Shown here: positions 26,643 to 34,413 of the stretch, one piece after another
Layout of the letters: each line of letters begins with the position of its first letter
How positions within the stretch are numbered: position 1 is the first letter of the stretch
Source of the DNA: Clostridia bacterium
GTDB lineage: Bacteria; Bacillota_A; Clostridia; Oscillospirales; CAG-272
NCBI GenBank assembly: GCA_017632155.1
Contig: JAGBRZ010000195.1
Coordinates: forward strand, 1 to 47,173
Direction: 5' to 3'
DNA: 47,173 nt
Program-made: the position numbers and the translations under genes
The notes under the pieces: model-generated
Seen by the model: the letters and a program-made list of their open reading frames with translations, nothing else
Database searches by the model: none
Told to the model about the DNA's origin: nothing

Positions 26643-27242
26643 TCAGAAATTCCTCATACGATCATAAACATCCTGCGCCTTTTGACTTAGTTCAAATTTT
26701 TCGCTGAATTCCGCATTTGCCTTTGGATCCACGCGAACATAAACATATAAGCCATGGCGATTCGTGCTATTGAATTCGGCTATTGCTTTCTGAATGAAGT
26801 TATATCCTTCATAATAATCAAATCGATGGATCGGCGTCCTGGCGTACGGTCGCTTAACTCTCCAACCAGTGTCAATCAGGATAGGTTCAAAACCCCAACC
26901 CCAATTTACGTCCGATCTTATCTTGTGTTTTCTGGATGGATGCTTCACGCTGTCATTCCAAACCATATCTTCATCAAACGAAATCGAGATTGTCTTATCC
27001 TTTACCGACGCATCAACCTCGAGTGCATCGGCCATGTTATATCTCGACCGTCTCTGATAAACAACGGGATCATAAGAATCGTAGTACGCCCGGATATGTT
27101 TGGCCAGTATATCTTTCAGCCTGTTCGCCTCTGATATCAGAATAGCGTTCAGCTCTTTACCTTCGAGCGTCGCCGACTTCCCAAGGTTTTTATCCTTTGC
27201 GATTTGCCGGATCTGCTCCTCAATACTCTTTACCCGGGCCAT
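26643..27242 (-). CDS. Minor tail protein, possibly HK97 gp10-like
   Basis: A 199-residue protein ending 14 bases before the tape measure start; ATG behind AGGAGGAAGT. The N terminus is helical (SIEEQIRQIAKDKNLGKSA). The middle has alternating strands and ISISFDEDMVWNDSVKHPS, followed by WGWGFEPILIDTGWRV and YYEGYNFIQKAIAEFN near the C terminus. The last elements resemble proteins of the gp10/neck or minor tail type, which cap the tail or link tail and head. The family assignment is tentative. Its place directly before the tape measure gene is also compatible with a second part of the tail chaperone system. Confidence 0.5.
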   Translation of the reverse strand: MARVKSIEEQIRQIAKDKNLGKSATLEGKELNAILISEANRLKDILAKHIRAYYDSYDPVVYQRRSRYNMADALEVDASVKDKTISISFDEDMVWNDSVKHPSRKHKIRSDVNWGWGFEPILIDTGWRVKRPYARTPIHRFDYYEGYNFIQKAIAEFNSTNRHGLYVYVRVDPKANAEFSEKFELSQKAQDVYDRMRNF

Positions 27243-27251
27243 ACTTCCTCC

Positions 27252-27938
27252 TTAAAACATCATCGTCCCATCTTCTGCATACCCGACCTGCAGATCACCG
27301 AGCTCTTCATCTTCCTGCTCCGCTGACTGTACATTCTGCATCTGAATCGGATTTTCGGCTCCGATCACCTTAGATCTCTGTACTGGATTCGCAACCTGCG
27401 GCGTCATCATCCCGGCCAGTTCCGCCATGCCAATTCCGTGCTCGCTGCTCAGATTGTCAATCGCATCCATCGCCTTGCGGAAAAACTCCTGCATAGGCGT
27501 ATTCACCTGCTGCATCTGAAGCATACGATCGATCTTCATGTCCACAAGAACATCCAGATGGATCAGATTCCGGCACTCTGCACCATAAAAACATCTGTTC
27601 CAGTCTTCGCCAAGAGCATACAGCCATTCCTGCAGCTTCTTCAGATCCAGCACCTTCGTGGTCTCTCCGGTAACATCTGTATTTCTTGTCGGCACATTCA
27701 CGTTGGACATCATCTGCAGCGCCGTTGCAAAGAACACAACATCACGGACGGCAGGGAAGTACCCGCCCTCGTTTACCACAGCAGAGGAAACTCTGTCCAC
27801 AAAGGTCTGCACATCGTCAAAAGACAGCTCTGTATCCAGCACGATTTCCACATCCCCGAGCGGGATACGAATATATCTGCCTTCATACTCTCTCGCTGCC
27901 ATCGCTTCATTCATCTGATTTACAGTAATCTTCTTCAT
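27252..27938 (-). CDS. Tail assembly chaperone candidate
   Basis: A 228-residue protein whose ATG overlaps the preceding stop codon (ATGA). It has a beta-containing N terminus (KITVNQMNEAM, YIRIPLGDVEIVLDTELSF) and a helical middle (about 95-165). The acidic, methionine- and glutamine-rich C terminus contains EQEDEELGDLQVGYAEDG. Between tail tube and tape measure, siphoviruses usually encode a G/GT-type chaperone that binds the tape measure. I saw no clear slippery heptamer giving a longer frameshifted form. Assigned mainly by position. Confidence 0.45.
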   Translation of the reverse strand: MKKITVNQMNEAMAAREYEGRYIRIPLGDVEIVLDTELSFDDVQTFVDRVSSAVVNEGGYFPAVRDVVFFATALQMMSNVNVPTRNTDVTGETTKVLDLKKLQEWLYALGEDWNRCFYGAECRNLIHLDVLVDMKIDRMLQMQQVNTPMQEFFRKAMDAIDNLSSEHGIGMAELAGMMTPQVANPVQRSKVIGAENPIQMQNVQSAEQEDEELGDLQVGYAEDGTMMF

Positions 27939-28390
27939 TCCTTATTCTCCTTTTTCTTTTCCTTTTTCTCTTTCGCCCGGCGTTCCTTCACAACTTCGTA
28001 TTCCACCCAACCGCCATCCTTCTTCGAATAGCTAAGCCAGATGTACTCCTTGTCCGGATACCGGTACCAGAACATCTTTCTCTTCAAAAGCGCCACGGAG
28101 TCGGGGCACCCCTTAATGTCAATGATCTGCTCTCTGCCGTCCGCGTAAGACAGCACATAATCAGCCGTGTATACAATAGGAAGGATTTTCTTCCCTCCAT
28201 GCACAAACCCGGGTTGCAGCTCATACCGGATCTGCCTCTCGCATCCGAGAATTTCCCCGGCCTCCATACGCGGCTCCACCCAATCCCGGAAGAATTCCAT
28301 CTCCTTCTGTGAGTCGTAAACCACGCCGTTGTAGGTTCGCTTATCCGTGTTTTTATCTACGTTGTATTTACTTCGTGTCTTACCTTGCAT
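27935..28390 (-). CDS. PD-(D/E)XK nuclease, DUF1064 type
   Basis: A 151-residue protein with the pattern of the DUF1064 phage nuclease family: a glutamate in YDSQKEMEFFRDW (about residue 30), aspartate in YTADYVL (about 76), and the core IIDIKG (about 88-93) followed by LKRKMFWYRYP. These supply the acidic metal-binding residues and the lysine of a restriction-endonuclease-like fold. The C-terminal tail is very lysine/glutamate-rich (ERRAKEKKEKKKENKE), probably for DNA contact. Such enzymes normally lie in replication or packaging clusters; here it sits between tail tube and chaperone genes, overlapping the latter by four bases. Branched-DNA cleavage is likely, but substrate is unproven. Confidence 0.72.
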   Translation of the reverse strand: MQGKTRSKYNVDKNTDKRTYNGVVYDSQKEMEFFRDWVEPRMEAGEILGCERQIRYELQPGFVHGGKKILPIVYTADYVLSYADGREQIIDIKGCPDSVALLKRKMFWYRYPDKEYIWLSYSKKDGGWVEYEVVKERRAKEKKEKKKENKE

Positions 28391-28473
28391 TTCCTCTTTA
28401 TTCCTTCTACTCGTACCCCTTACAGGAAAGGCAATGCCTCGCCCGCCCGGTAAGAGATACGATCAATATCGAT

Positions 28474-28507
28474 AAAAAAGGACGCAGGGTTAATCCATAC
28501 GTCCTTT
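28474..28507 (-). terminator. Intrinsic terminator after the tail tube gene
   Basis: AAAGGACG and CGTCCTTT form an 8-bp stem around a 15-base loop, followed on the minus strand by a T-run. Because the other flank also has a T-run on the plus strand, it may work in both directions. It would limit transcription from the highly needed tail tube gene into the nuclease gene. Confidence 0.78.
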
Positions 28508-28517
28508 CTTTTTACGC

Positions 28518-29321
28518 TTACGCGATTTCTTCGTTGTACTTGTACATCTGAATCATGATAGAAGAATCAGAGGGCTTCATGATGTCACATTCAAAGCTCT
28601 GAGTTGCCGGTTCGCCATCAGCAGTGAGGTTGAAGGAGAAGGCAGAACTCCACTTGATGTTGGGGATAACCACCTTGAAGGCTTCGTCCTTACCGGTTTC
28701 CTTGTTACGAACCACAGTGTCACCCATCAGCTTGTAAGTGCCGGAGAAGGTATTGGCATCAATGGTAAAGGTCTTGGTGGAGGCGGAAGACAGGAAGTCG
28801 TAGTAAGCCACAACGCGGGTGCCGTCTTCAACACCGGTCAGGGTTACTTCCTTACCGGAAACGGATACTTCCAGAGGAGTACCGCAGTCATCAGCGTATT
28901 CATACACAAACAGCTTGGCAGCATCTGCAGGTTCATAGGCCAGAGTGATCTTGCCTTCCTTTACCTTCAGAGGATAGATGTCGCCCTTATTCTTCACGCC
29001 GCCATTTGCAACGCTTTCATATTCATTGGTCTGACGCATAGGAATTTCCTGAGCACCAGTAGAGGTTGCCAGACCGGAAACCAGTTCGAAAGACTTAGGA
29101 GACAGCAGAGCGTCTTCTACAGTCATGGTAGCTTCCTTATTGAATTCCCAGGTTACCAGCTTGGGGTTGCCCCAGCCGCCGCGAGCGTGAACCTTTTCTG
29201 CGGTTACATTGATAGAAGAGTTCTTCAGAGAGTCGAACTGAATGACGGGCTTGCCAGTTTCCATGTCATACAGAACAACATTGAGAACCTCTTTCATGCC
29301 GAACTTTTCATTAGCAGACAT
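28518..29321 (-). CDS. Major tail tube protein
   Basis: A 267-residue beta-rich protein, ATG at 29321. It opens with a short helix (ANEKFGMKEVLNVVLYDM), followed by the tube beta-barrel pattern (INVTAEKVHARGGWGN, VTWEFNKEATMTVEDAL). An inserted Ig-like stretch follows (about 120-180: GTPLEVSVSGKEVTLTGVED). The C-terminal strands contain NIKWSSAFSFNLTADGEP, a typical end for siphovirus tube proteins. Tube proteins stack as hexamers around the tape measure. The gene lies between the connector genes and the chaperone and tape measure genes and has a dedicated terminator and a leader shared with the capsid gene. Confidence 0.85.
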   Translation of the reverse strand: MSANEKFGMKEVLNVVLYDMETGKPVIQFDSLKNSSINVTAEKVHARGGWGNPKLVTWEFNKEATMTVEDALLSPKSFELVSGLATSTGAQEIPMRQTNEYESVANGGVKNKGDIYPLKVKEGKITLAYEPADAAKLFVYEYADDCGTPLEVSVSGKEVTLTGVEDGTRVVAYYDFLSSASTKTFTIDANTFSGTYKLMGDTVVRNKETGKDEAFKVVIPNIKWSSAFSFNLTADGEPATQSFECDIMKPSDSSIMIQMYKYNEEIA

Positions 29322-29331
29322 ATATTATCTT

Positions 29332-29346
29332 TCCTTTCTGTAAATT
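29332..29346 (-). promoter_or_regulatory. Leader motif shared with the capsid gene
   Basis: AATTTACAGAAAGGA on the minus strand, ending about ten bases before the tail tube ATG, contains its ribosome binding site. The identical 15 bases precede the major capsid gene (33859-33873). Confidence 0.6.
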
Positions 29347-29358
29347 TGCCCAATAGGG

Positions 29359-30090
29359 CTATTCTTTGAACAAGCTCTTATTGCCACTGATCCAGTGGCT
29401 CAGATCTATGTCTTCTTTCTTAGCACCGTGTAACAGTGCCTGAATATTCACTTCATAATCGTCGAACATTTTGAACCGTCCCAGAGCATCATTCAACTGG
29501 TACATATCAAAATCTCCGATCGCATCCGGGTGTACTTGCAGCTTGGCTGCACAAATGCTGATCAGATCCACCAGAGTTACACCTTCTCCGTCTCCTCGCT
29601 GTTTTGCTCGCCGAGCTTCCATTTCTCGACTCTTCTGCTGCAGTTGACGAGTGTACTCATCTGCCGGATTCTCATCCACAGTCTGTGTGTCATACTTGTT
29701 CCGTTCCCGAACGACATTCTGGAATTCAAGGAAGTTTTCTGAAGTCAACACACCAGAGGACGATCGAATCTCAAGCGATTTTTCGTCCCATTCAATGTCT
29801 TCACGACAGACCATCCGGAACGCTTGGACAATATCGTCACGCTGGTCTTCCTGAAATGCCAGAACAGATAAAAGAAAAAAGAAGGGGACGCCGGTTTCCA
29901 CCGTCCCCTTCATCATTTTTGCAACATCTTCATCTGTCAGAGTGAGCAGCGCCAGACACGTTCTGTATCGGATATACCCCATCTGCCGGATCTGACGAAT
30001 AGTCACCGGATATACCGGAAACCCATTCACAGCGACCGGATCAGAAGAGAGATACAGCAAATCTCTGTCCAGCTTGTTAACGGTAATCAT
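29359..30090 (-). CDS. Hypothetical protein upstream of the tail tube
   Basis: About 243 residues. I prefer the ATG at 30090 (GGAG about 11 bases upstream) to the open-frame start at 30123, which lies inside the preceding gene. The N terminus holds YPVTIRQIRQMGYIRYRTC, a pattern (hydrophobic strand, then I-x-x-I-x-x-x-G-x-x-x-Y) I associate with poorly described proteins of Clostridia phages near tail genes. A helical middle carries arginine- and glutamine-rich repeats (EYTRQLQQKSREMEARRAKQ). The C terminus ends with DDYEVNIQALLHG. It may be a tail-assembly factor. Function not established. Confidence 0.5.
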   Translation of the reverse strand: MITVNKLDRDLLYLSSDPVAVNGFPVYPVTIRQIRQMGYIRYRTCLALLTLTDEDVAKMMKGTVETGVPFFFLLSVLAFQEDQRDDIVQAFRMVCREDIEWDEKSLEIRSSSGVLTSENFLEFQNVVRERNKYDTQTVDENPADEYTRQLQQKSREMEARRAKQRGDGEGVTLVDLISICAAKLQVHPDAIGDFDMYQLNDALGRFKMFDDYEVNIQALLHGAKKEDIDLSHWISGNKSLFKE

Positions 30091-30571
30091 GCAGCAGCAC
30101 ACTCCTGTACCGGGCATATACACCTACATAGTTCCCGTTCTGATCGAGGATCTCGTCACCCCCGTCATAGAACTCCATCCTCCCAAGCCACTCTTCGCCA
30201 CGGGATCCAAGTACAAAGTCATCTACCCTGGTCAGCATATAGTCCGGCCGGGTGATGCCGTAATTGGTGCGTACGATAGATTTATGGCAGAACATATAAA
30301 AGGAGGCATAGGAAAAAGTGTAATACCGCCCATCCGTTTTTGTCGGGGTATAATTGAACCCCATGCAGATGTAAGACTTAGCGTCTTCATGTACTTCCGG
30401 AACATACTTCGTTGGATAGATGTTGGTATACAAGAGATCTGTAGGGTTCCCCGTAGCCTTATCAAGGAAATCCGCAGAAGGATACCGAAGACACTTTACA
30501 AGATCCGAGTCCTGCAGCATCTCCATGATGAACTTCTCTTTGGCAAGAGCTGTCATTTCAAATCGGTTCAT
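30077..30571 (-). CDS. Tail completion/terminator candidate
   Basis: A 164-residue protein. The ATG at 30571 is chosen because GAGGAGGG is well placed before it; the longer frame to 30628 would overlap the upstream gene. It has an N-terminal helix (FEMTALAKEKFIMEMLQD) followed by a beta-rich body with strands such as YYTFSYASFYMFCHKS and GVYARYRSVLLHD. The last 14 bases overlap the next gene. Its place among the last connector genes before the tail tube suggests a head-tail joining or tail-terminator role. Not recognised by specific motif. Confidence 0.45.
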   Translation of the reverse strand: MNRFEMTALAKEKFIMEMLQDSDLVKCLRYPSADFLDKATGNPTDLLYTNIYPTKYVPEVHEDAKSYICMGFNYTPTKTDGRYYTFSYASFYMFCHKSIVRTNYGITRPDYMLTRVDDFVLGSRGEEWLGRMEFYDGGDEILDQNGNYVGVYARYRSVLLHDYR

Positions 30572-30584
30572 ACATCGTCCCTCC

Positions 30585-31490
30585 TCAATATACAGACTGC
30601 ACGGTAACAGAAATTTCCCGCAGCCCATCTGTCAGACGGATAACCTTTCCTATATGCCGCCGGTCAAGCGGCACCTGCAGAGAAGCAGTGTTTCCATTTG
30701 CCGTAAGCACACAGAAATCTCCTTCAAGAACAGACCAGTTCGTACCGCCCGATGACGTATACTCGCAAGACTGCCCGATTCGTATGGACATAGGCCCAAC
30801 AATCTCAGCAATCCCGGCGGGCTTCCAGTAGTCGGCAATCATCAGATCAGCATTGTCCGTTTCCGGATTATACACATCTTGAGACACCGCCCAGGTGATC
30901 AGGCCGGAATCGCCGTAGTAACCGGAAAGTACGTCCCTCTGAGTGATCTTGTAGGCGTACGGTTCGTTGTAATAGATGTCGGCCAGGAACCGTTTTTCCC
31001 GTTTCAGCTTCATGGTTTCAGCATCACATGGAATCTGTACGGAAAGCGTAGACTCGATATTGTCCACAACCTTCCCCTCAAATACCCCGTTGTTGTACCG
31101 GGTTACCTGAGAAATAACAGACCAGCGCCCAATAATCTCACCGTCATCGTTCTGCCAAGTCAGGAAGTAGTTGCATTGGGTTATCTTACCCCGAACATAC
31201 ACTTCATCGTCATAGTCTCTCTCTGTAACGAGCCAGTAGATCCCATCCCAAATGAAGTAGTCACCATACCCCACGTTGTACTCCGGAGAGCAGGTGAACT
31301 TCTTCACAGAAGCAAACTCCGTGACCTCGGAAGTGATCAGAATGTTTTGTCCATTATGTTCCACTTCATGAGAATTCAGAAGATCACCAATACCATCCGA
31401 CAGCCGACGCCGGAGCCATGACAGCTCTCTGTCCCGACGGGTAACGCCGTTTTTTTGCAGTCTCGCTTTATAGATCTCTCTATCAGCCAT
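30585..31490 (-). CDS. Head-closure/neck protein candidate with Ig-like C terminus
   Basis: A 301-residue protein; ATG at 31490 behind AGAGGTGGCGGGA, overlapping the preceding gene by eight bases. The N-terminal helix (KARLQKNGVTRRDRELSWLR) is followed by a beta-barrel-like body with GDYFIWDGIYWLVTERDYDD, a pattern seen in siphovirus head-tail joining proteins. The last 80 residues, after GPMSIRIGQSCEYTSSGG, resemble an Ig-like (BIG2) domain ending in GLREISVTVQSVY. Virion Ig-like domains often decorate or stabilise. A stopper or head-closure role is inferred from position and barrel pattern. Confidence 0.5.
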   Translation of the reverse strand: MADREIYKARLQKNGVTRRDRELSWLRRRLSDGIGDLLNSHEVEHNGQNILITSEVTEFASVKKFTCSPEYNVGYGDYFIWDGIYWLVTERDYDDEVYVRGKITQCNYFLTWQNDDGEIIGRWSVISQVTRYNNGVFEGKVVDNIESTLSVQIPCDAETMKLKREKRFLADIYYNEPYAYKITQRDVLSGYYGDSGLITWAVSQDVYNPETDNADLMIADYWKPAGIAEIVGPMSIRIGQSCEYTSSGGTNWSVLEGDFCVLTANGNTASLQVPLDRRHIGKVIRLTDGLREISVTVQSVY

Positions 31491-31779
31491 TCCCGCCACC
31501 TCTCTCCTGAGCGATTCGTTCCACCAGCGAAATCGAATCAAACACCATCCGCTTGCACTCACTCTTGTTGAATTCATAGTGCAGCAGATAATTCAGATTG
31601 TTGATGACGGAGACATAAAATCCATCCATAGCAAGTTCAGGAAAAGTGTAAGTGCTGCCGCGCAGTTCTGCCAGCAGCCGTTCCAGATACGCCGGAAGTC
31701 CAGGATCCCGCTCCTCAAACATAGGCAGGATCTTAAAGAGCTTAGGCGTAAGTGAATTCATATAACTTTTTAGATTCAT
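31483..31779 (-). CDS. Small connector-region protein
   Basis: About 98 residues. A TTG at 31785 opens the frame, but GGGGGG six bases upstream favours the ATG at 31779. Mostly helical (YLERLLAELRGSTYTF, VINNLNYLLHYEF), it ends in a glycine-rich tail (QERGGGNG). It is nested between connector candidates with overlaps on one side. It is probably a head-completion component; no family identified. Confidence 0.5.
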   Translation of the reverse strand: MNLKSYMNSLTPKLFKILPMFEERDPGLPAYLERLLAELRGSTYTFPELAMDGFYVSVINNLNYLLHYEFNKSECKRMVFDSISLVERIAQERGGGNG

Positions 31780-31781
31780 GA

Positions 31782-32198
31782 TCAACCCCCCGTGATAAAC
31801 GAGTGGTCAATCACTCTGGCTTTGAAATCCGTATATGTAGAGTCCCGGATCTCCGATAAGCGAGCAAGAATCTTTTCGGGGGAAAACTGTTGAAAATCTC
31901 TGGTGTTCATCACATTCCGCATCTTGTCTGTGTTGTGCAGAATGTGAGAAGTCCAGTAGTACAGCATTCCAAGAGCCAGAATGTCGGCCTGTCTGTCTGT
32001 CGGTGCGGGAGAGATAACACGGATCCGTTTGTCGAACGAGAACTCCATCCCCGTCCACTCCATGAAATCTCCGGCGGCACTAAGCAGATAATCATACAGG
32101 ATCGCTTCTTCATAAGAAGGGCACATATCCAGCAGATCGTAGTCGCTTACCTTGTTTCGGAATTTGTCAAAGATAACGGTGCATTCCATAGCATCCAT
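31782..32198 (-). CDS. Head-tail connector (adaptor) candidate
   Basis: A 138-residue, predominantly helical protein with ATG behind AAGGAGGTGCGCC. Features include YDLLDMCPSYEEAILYDYLL, a middle with ALGMLYYWTSHILHN and a C terminus with ILARLSEIRDSTYTDFKAR. The size, helix pattern and place soon after the capsid gene match gp6/gp15-type adaptor proteins that form the ring below the portal. The next gene starts within its stop region. The assignment is by shape and position. Confidence 0.55.
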   Translation of the reverse strand: MDAMECTVIFDKFRNKVSDYDLLDMCPSYEEAILYDYLLSAAGDFMEWTGMEFSFDKRIRVISPAPTDRQADILALGMLYYWTSHILHNTDKMRNVMNTRDFQQFSPEKILARLSEIRDSTYTDFKARVIDHSFITGG

Positions 32199-32209
32199 GG
32201 CGCACCTCC

Positions 32210-32821
32210 TTATTCTTCGTCAAACCGTGTGTTGAAATATTTCTCCAGGGCCTGCACCACAGAGTAAGACTCAATTTCGCCGGATTTCACCTTTTCTCTT
32301 GCAATAACACGAATAGTGTTCTGCATATCCTTGGTCAGACCACGGATCTTAGTAAGCATCGGTTCTGCATCCAGCTCAAAGAGAGCATCCACCGCGTCGG
32401 GAGACAGCATATTCTTGTAGTATCTGGCAGCCCCGAGGAATTCCAGAAGTTCAGGATCATCAATCCAGATCCAGTTTCTTTCGAAAAATACCCGCTGAGA
32501 AGCCAGCATATTCTTCAGCTCGGAGATTTCAATAGACTGCTCGTCCCCATAAGAATCCCACTCCACCATATAGCCCGCATTTCTTGCGCTCTTGTAAATC
32601 AGTCTGCCGGGCGTCATGTTGCGTACATCGGTCAAATCATGCAGATCGTACTGCTTTCGTGCTTTGGGTTTCTTTTCAGCTTTCGCCGGGGCAGGGGATT
32701 CCGCTGCAGGAGCACTGGCAGCATTATCGGCAGAAACGGCTGCCTTCTTGCCCCGGGTCGGCTTCTTTACTTCGATGGTTTCGGTGTTTTCAATAGATAC
32801 GGTTTCCAGTTCGTTGTTCAT
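32210..32821 (-). CDS. Virion-region protein with disordered Lys/Ala/Pro-rich N terminus
   Basis: A 203-residue protein starting at ATG 32821. Residues 15-60 are low complexity, rich in K, A, P and E (KKPTRGKKAAVSADNAASAP, APAKAEKKPKARKQ), and look disordered. The rest is folded (LTDVRNMTPGRLIYKSARNA, YMVEWDSYGDEQSIEISELK) with a helical C-terminal half. It lies directly after the major capsid gene. A capsid-associated or connector-linked function is possible. The family is unknown to me. Confidence 0.55.
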   Translation of the reverse strand: MNNELETVSIENTETIEVKKPTRGKKAAVSADNAASAPAAESPAPAKAEKKPKARKQYDLHDLTDVRNMTPGRLIYKSARNAGYMVEWDSYGDEQSIEISELKNMLASQRVFFERNWIWIDDPELLEFLGAARYYKNMLSPDAVDALFELDAEPMLTKIRGLTKDMQNTIRVIAREKVKSGEIESYSVVQALEKYFNTRFDEE

Positions 32822-32852
32822 ATCCTTTTATTCCTTTCATACAATGTTGTAA

Positions 32853-33848
32853 TTACGCCAGAACGTACTTGCCGAAGCCCTTTGCAGACAGCAGGATAGC
32901 GCCGTAGGATTCGTATGCGCTGTATTCCTGAGTCATATCAGCGTTGGAAGTATCGGTTCTCATGTCGATAATGGTAGTACCACGAGTGATGAACTTGATC
33001 GGCTTGGGAGCGCCTGCATACAGATAGATAGCGTTATCGTCCATAGCCTTGGTCTTGGTGCCGGCCATGTATACGTTGTTATACCCTACAACGGGAGTGC
33101 CATGGAAGGAACCGAAGTGAATGCCGTTGTACATATCGTTACGAGCAGCGTCAGAAGCAGAAGCAATCGGATCCAGAGTGATCTTGGACAGAGCCTTCTT
33201 GGTACCGGTGATAACAGCGGAAACACCAGCTTCCAGTTCCAGATCAGCGATCATGTCGATCAGCTTGCCTTCGTCGTAAGTGCCGGAGTAAATCATAGCG
33301 TCGTTGTCAGAATCGATGGAATTGAACAGCTGGAAGCAGCTTTCCATTCTCTTCTTGTTCTGAGAAGCAACAACGTCGGAGATCAGTTCGGACATGGTAA
33401 CACGACCAGCCAGGAATCTGTCCAGTTCGTCGTAAACGCGGATACCGTAGGTGGTGAAGCTGGGGGTAACCTTGCGGGTACCATTCAGTCTCTGACGACG
33501 GAGCCCCTGGTTACCATCAGAAACAGCAGACACCATGTAGAAATCGGATTCCTTAATAACGAAATCGATGTTGTCACCCTTGGCAACATTACGATAGTCG
33601 ATCAGATTGTAGAAGAATTCAGAGCCGGTAAAGCCTTCTTCACGAGCGATAGTGATGATTTCTTCCATCTTGGTGAACAGACCATTGCAGCGACCGTCAC
33701 GAGCGCTGTGCAGATCCAGATAATTCTTACCGCCGTTCAGTGCGATAGCTTCTTCCAGCAGAATCTTGTTAGTATCAGACGCAGAATAATTCATCTGCTT
33801 GCCCCGACCTCTGTAGGAGTCGAGAGCCAGTTCTACAAAGTTTTCCAT
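32853..33848 (-). CDS. Major capsid protein (HK97 fold)
   Basis: A 331-residue protein behind AAAGGAGAATATACAT. It has an N-terminal arm (ENFVELALDSYRGRGKQMNY), an E-loop-like middle and an HK97-type core with VRVYDE-like spine elements. GIHFGSFHGTPVVGYNN and FGKYVLA-type C-terminal strands complete the pattern of Bacillota siphophage coat proteins. No delta-domain is fused to it; the scaffold appears to be supplied by the upstream protease gene. The order protease-scaffold, decoration, coat supports the call, as does the leader shared with the tail tube gene. Confidence 0.85.
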   Translation of the reverse strand: MENFVELALDSYRGRGKQMNYSASDTNKILLEEAIALNGGKNYLDLHSARDGRCNGLFTKMEEIITIAREEGFTGSEFFYNLIDYRNVAKGDNIDFVIKESDFYMVSAVSDGNQGLRRQRLNGTRKVTPSFTTYGIRVYDELDRFLAGRVTMSELISDVVASQNKKRMESCFQLFNSIDSDNDAMIYSGTYDEGKLIDMIADLELEAGVSAVITGTKKALSKITLDPIASASDAARNDMYNGIHFGSFHGTPVVGYNNVYMAGTKTKAMDDNAIYLYAGAPKPIKFITRGTTIIDMRTDTSNADMTQEYSAYESYGAILLSAKGFGKYVLA

Positions 33849-33858
33849 ATGTATATTC

Positions 33859-33873
33859 TCCTTTCTGTAAATT
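33859..33873 (-). promoter_or_regulatory. Leader motif shared with the tail tube gene
   Basis: AATTTACAGAAAGGA lies directly before the capsid ATG and includes the ribosome binding site. The same 15 bases precede the tail tube gene at 29332-29346. Confidence 0.6.
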
Positions 33874-33880
33874 CGTCAAA

Positions 33881-34390
33881 TTACGCAACGCGGATTACGT
33901 AGTAGGTGTCCTTACCTACAACTTCAACAGCATCGATGGTGCCTACCTTGGTAGCGCCGGTAGCGGAAGCAACAACATTCAGCTTGGTGCCGGCAGTAGC
34001 TTCTACGATCATGCCTTCAGCGGGTTCTTCGCCAGTCAGCGCTTCAGCGGTAACGGAGAAGAAGTTGCGAGAGTGCAGGTAGTAACCTCTGCAGATATGG
34101 CCAGCTACATTGATATAGGTGCCCAGATCGATGTCGGAATCGTCGTCGTTCAGTTCAACGGATGCTACCAGCAGCAGATCGTGCAGCGGGGTATCAGCAG
34201 CCATATCACCAGCTTCATATACCTCTCTGTTCAGAATTACACCGTCTTCCTTGTAGGGGGCCTTCAGAACTACGAAGTTGCCCTGTTCGATGGCGGCCAG
34301 TTCGCCGTCCTTCATATACTTAAAATGAGCCAGATGCGCCCGGTCATCGGTGCCGGTCAGCAGGTCAGTTCTTACAATTGCATATGCCAT
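33881..34390 (-). CDS. Head decoration/stabilisation protein candidate
   Basis: A 169-residue beta-rich protein with ATG behind AAGGAGGAATTTAATC. The N-terminal half (LAAIEQGNFVVLKAPYKEDG, GDMAADTPLHDLLLVASVEL) and the C-terminal half (GMIVEATAGTKLNVVASATG, VGTIDAVEVVGKDTYYVIRV) have the pattern of small barrels repeated twice. Between scaffold and coat genes siphoviruses commonly encode a decoration protein that binds at capsid threefold sites. No enzymatic motif. The function is inferred from position and fold. Confidence 0.65.
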   Translation of the reverse strand: MAYAIVRTDLLTGTDDRAHLAHFKYMKDGELAAIEQGNFVVLKAPYKEDGVILNREVYEAGDMAADTPLHDLLLVASVELNDDDSDIDLGTYINVAGHICRGYYLHSRNFFSVTAEALTGEEPAEGMIVEATAGTKLNVVASATGATKVGTIDAVEVVGKDTYYVIRVA

Positions 34391-34413
34391 GATTAAATTC
34401 CTCCTTATAATTT

